The notes beneath the pieces are model-generated. The model ran no database searches and was not told the DNA's origin. It saw only the letters and a list, made by a program, of their open reading frames with translations. The translations under genes and the position numbers were made by a program. From Glaciimonas immobilis (lineage in GTDB: Bacteria; Pseudomonadota; Gammaproteobacteria; Burkholderiales; Burkholderiaceae_D): a stretch of DNA of 64,000 nucleotides. Shown here piece after piece: positions 61,679-64,000 of this stretch. Position 1 is the stretch's first letter. Each line of letters begins with the position of its first letter. The stretch is taken from NCBI RefSeq assembly GCF_011947285.1, contig NZ_JAAOZT010000006.1, positions 62,001-126,000 of the forward strand. Direction: 5' to 3'.

Positions 61679-64000
61679 ATGACCAACGTAATGACGCCAC
61701 CGACCGACCCATCTAGTACGCCTGCGCCGACTTCGACCTCCCCGCGAAAGGAAGCCCGTCGCTGGTTTGTATTTTTTCAGAGGATAGGCGCGGCAGTGTT
61801 GATGCTAATCTTAATGGTAGTACTGCTCGTCGTCGTCCTGCTGATTGGTATCCGCTCTGAATCCGGCACCAAAGCCATATGGAAAACGGCCACCTGGTTA
61901 TCCCAGAATCATTTGACCGGCGAGGTGGTCGGCGGGACGTTGGAAGATGGCATCCGCCTCAAGAACGTCAAGTACCGCGATGCGACCCAGCAATTTTCTA
62001 TCGACAAGATTGATGGACGCTGGCAACTCACCTTCTCACCCTTAAAATTAAGCGTTAGCCATCTTCACGTTGGCACCGTGGATGCACGCATGCAGCCTAA
62101 GCCTGCTACGCCGTTGACGCTGCCCACCCGGCTAACATTGCCTTTAGCATTGTCATTGCAAAACATCAGGCTTGATAAGCTCTCGTTAATGCAAGGATTA
62201 TCCACCACCGAATTAAGCAATTTGTCTTTGAGCGGTCAATCGGACGGGGTGCATCATCTCGTAACTGTAGAGCATGTGGATACCGCATTCGGCAGCGTGA
62301 GTGCCAACCTGCATTTGGAAGGGCTAGCGCCGTTTGTAGTGACGGGCGGCGCAGAACTGCAAGGCGCTTATGCGAACGAAAAATTTCAGCTTGATGCCAA
62401 AGTATCCGGGACGCTACCGACCTTGAATGTGGCGCTGTTGGGAACTGGCGACAAGTTACGCGCCAACGTTAACGTTGCAGCCACGCCGTTTGCGCCGATT
62501 CCATTTCAACGCATACAGATTAGCGCTGATCACATCAACCCCAAATTATTCAGTGCTGGCGCACCATCGGCTGACCTGAAGGTACAGGCCGATCTGGCAC
62601 CGGTCTCCGCCACTGCAGCCGCCACTAATGCTACGGCCGCGACTGCCGCGACCAAAGCGCCGGGTTTGGCGGCCAGCCCACCAGATGCATCTCTTACCAG
62701 TGTTGATTTAGCGCTGCTGGCGGTGAGCGGACCACTGCGGATTACCAACGCAATGCCGGGCGCATTGGATAAAGACCGCTTGCCGTTGACTTCTATTGAC
62801 GCGCAAGTGCGGCTGGACGCGAAGTCGCAACAACTCTCCAGTTTGCACATTCAGTTACTGGATAAGGGATCACTTAGTGGTAAGGGCGAATACCACACCG
62901 AGGGCGAAAATAAAAAATCTGGACAATTTACGTTCGATGTTGCCGCTCTTAATTTACATGCGTTGCACGCCAGGCTGCAACCGTCGCGGTTGGCAGGACC
63001 GCTCAGCATCAAGCTCACTCCCGACACGCAATTAATTGGTCTGAAACTGGCCGACAAAAATCTCTCGGTCAGTCTTGAGTCGCTGATTGATCCTAAAAAA
63101 ATTGACCTGCGGCGGGTAGAACTGGTTGCCGGTCCTGCCCACCTCAACGTTAATGGAAATGTGGCGCGCAACGAGGCAATGGCTTACGACCTCAATGCTA
63201 AGCTACGCGCTTTCGATCCCGCTTTGTGGATAAAAAGCGGTCCCGCGGCAACCGTGAAAGGTAAAAAACCGGCGATCGCAAAACCGGCTAAAGTGGTTCC
63301 GGCCAGTATCAACATGGATCTTCAGGCCAATGGAAAATTATCACCTGCGTTGCACCTGAAGCTAAAATTCAACATTCTTGACAGCCAGTATGACAATCTG
63401 CCGATGACAGGTAGTGGAACGATTAATCTGGTCGACAAGCGTTTGCTGCCAAGTGAAATGCAACTCTCGGTTGCCGGAAACAACGCGCAACTTAAGGGCA
63501 ATTTTGGGATGCCCGGCGATCATTTTAATTTTATTGTGGATGCGCCACAGTTGGACCGACTAGGCTTTGGCTTATCCGGCGCACTCCATACCGATGGACA
63601 GGTTACCGGCAGCCTGAAAAGGCCCGCTGTTACCGCCAGTTATCGCGCCGAAAAAATACATTTTGGCGCGCAGCAGATAGACAGTTTATCTGGGCAAGCG
63701 GACATACAGGCCGATGTCAGCGCCGATATCGCTGCGCCTGCTAACCGACTTCGTCTTAGCGTTGACGCACGTGGTTATCGTGGGCCGGATATCGCGTTAA
63801 GTAAGTTGAACGCCAATCTTGCAGGAACCTTCGGCAATCATCGCCTGCAGCTTGAAACGGTCGGCACCGTACGCGAAAAGCCCTTGGCGCTGACGTTGGG
63901 AGCGCAGGGTAAGTTGCGTCAAGGCGATGCTGGTTATGGCTGGCAGGGCACGCTAACCGAATTAAAAAATCAAGGCATGCCACGCATTGCGCTAGGTGAA
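61679..64000 (+). CDS. tamB: Translocation and assembly module protein TamB, 5' part
   Basis: At least 774 codons open from ATG 61679 to the window end, uninterrupted. There is an N-terminal cytoplasmic Ser/Thr/Pro-rich leader, one signal-anchor segment (VLMLILMVVLLVVVLLIG near residues 41-60) and then AsmA/TamB-type repeats of beta-strand-rich sequence (TGEVVGGTLEDGIRLKNVKYRDA near 92-114). TamB is an inner-membrane anchored, periplasm-spanning protein that works with TamA. The family length is about 1200-1500, so the gene continues beyond this window. An Ala/Thr-rich low-complexity stretch lies at about residues 309-335. An in-frame ATG at 61691 is a possible alternative start. Confidence 0.9.
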   Translation, partial: MTNVMTPPTDPSSTPAPTSTSPRKEARRWFVFFQRIGAAVLMLILMVVLLVVVLLIGIRSESGTKAIWKTATWLSQNHLTGEVVGGTLEDGIRLKNVKYRDATQQFSIDKIDGRWQLTFSPLKLSVSHLHVGTVDARMQPKPATPLTLPTRLTLPLALSLQNIRLDKLSLMQGLSTTELSNLSLSGQSDGVHHLVTVEHVDTAFGSVSANLHLEGLAPFVVTGGAELQGAYANEKFQLDAKVSGTLPTLNVALLGTGDKLRANVNVAATPFAPIPFQRIQISADHINPKLFSAGAPSADLKVQADLAPVSATAAATNATAATAATKAPGLAASPPDASLTSVDLALLAVSGPLRITNAMPGALDKDRLPLTSIDAQVRLDAKSQQLSSLHIQLLDKGSLSGKGEYHTEGENKKSGQFTFDVAALNLHALHARLQPSRLAGPLSIKLTPDTQLIGLKLADKNLSVSLESLIDPKKIDLRRVELVAGPAHLNVNGNVARNEAMAYDLNAKLRAFDPALWIKSGPAATVKGKKPAIAKPAKVVPASINMDLQANGKLSPALHLKLKFNILDSQYDNLPMTGSGTINLVDKRLLPSEMQLSVAGNNAQLKGNFGMPGDHFNFIVDAPQLDRLGFGLSGALHTDGQVTGSLKRPAVTASYRAEKIHFGAQQIDSLSGQADIQADVSADIAAPANRLRLSVDARGYRGPDIALSKLNANLAGTFGNHRLQLETVGTVREKPLALTLGAQGKLRQGDAGYGWQGTLTELKNQGMPRIALGE

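Overview
The window looks like a chromosomal segment of a betaproteobacterium of the order Burkholderiales, most likely family Oxalobacteraceae with moderate GC (a Glaciimonas/Collimonas-like organism). This is inferred from the protein flavour and from conserved neighbourhoods: rpsP-rimM-trmD-rplS followed by a CoA pyrophosphatase and a CobD/CbiB-family protein, etfB-etfA next to a 596-residue acyl-CoA dehydrogenase, fumC next to tamA-tamB, plus DUF3579, DUF2076 and PhaB. There is no phage, insertion sequence, CRISPR array, rRNA or convincing tRNA. The left edge cuts a propionate--CoA ligase (prpE) and the right edge cuts tamB.

Layout. 0-4.5 kb: prpE, an RluA-type pseudouridine synthase, a small unknown protein, an alpha/beta hydrolase and an MTA/SAH nucleosidase. 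4.6-10.4 kb: a NIPSNAP protein, a DUF3034 protein with an exported truncated haemoglobin, then on the minus strand a periplasmic redox cluster (SoxYZ-like carrier, zinc metallohydrolase, cytochrome c, flavocytochrome-c-type flavoprotein). 11-14 kb: xthA, a 36-residue lysine-rich protein and an MFS transporter. 14.2-23.6 kb: a catabolic locus resembling the levulinate (lva) pathway of Pseudomonas putida, namely kinase LvaA, LvaB (DUF6285), acyl-CoA dehydrogenase LvaC, SDR LvaD, a solute-binding protein, the divergent sigma-54 activator LvaR and acyl-CoA synthetase LvaE. Two sigma-54 promoters can be read directly. 23.7-31.7 kb: a truncated CHASE sensor with an intact NarL-type regulator, phaB, a broken haemerythrin-GGDEF gene, DUF2076, acuI and ahpC/ahpF. 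32-41.6 kb: small enzymes (NTF2-like, GST, flavin reductase, haloacid dehalogenase, DUF1993, a GC-rich hydrolase), glnS, another hydrolase and a glycerophosphodiesterase. 42-64 kb: alaS, NUDIX, TusA-like protein, etfBA, acyl-CoA dehydrogenase, TM2 protein, the rpsP operon, CoA pyrophosphatase, CobD/CbiB, DUF3579, fumC and tamA/tamB.

How the genes fit together. The lva-type genes would activate a 4-oxo or 4-hydroxy acid to its CoA thioester (LvaE), reduce the 4-keto group (LvaD), phosphorylate the 4-hydroxyl (LvaA/LvaB) and convert the product to the 3-hydroxyacyl-CoA (LvaC). Beta-oxidation would then give acetyl-CoA and propionyl-CoA. PhaB, EtfBA, the second acyl-CoA dehydrogenase and prpE are nearby genes of the same metabolic sphere, but only the lva block is clearly one regulatory unit.

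Two themes are not explained by the gene list. One is a dispersed intergenic repeat, about 80-140 bp with a GGTCT..AGACC hairpin core, found downstream of xthA, alaS and trmD; it is tandemly duplicated inside the rpsP-rplS operon. The other is a set of short tandem microduplications, several of them immediately after stop codons, together with genes broken by internal deletion (CHASE sensor, haemerythrin-GGDEF, a NIPSNAP fossil).
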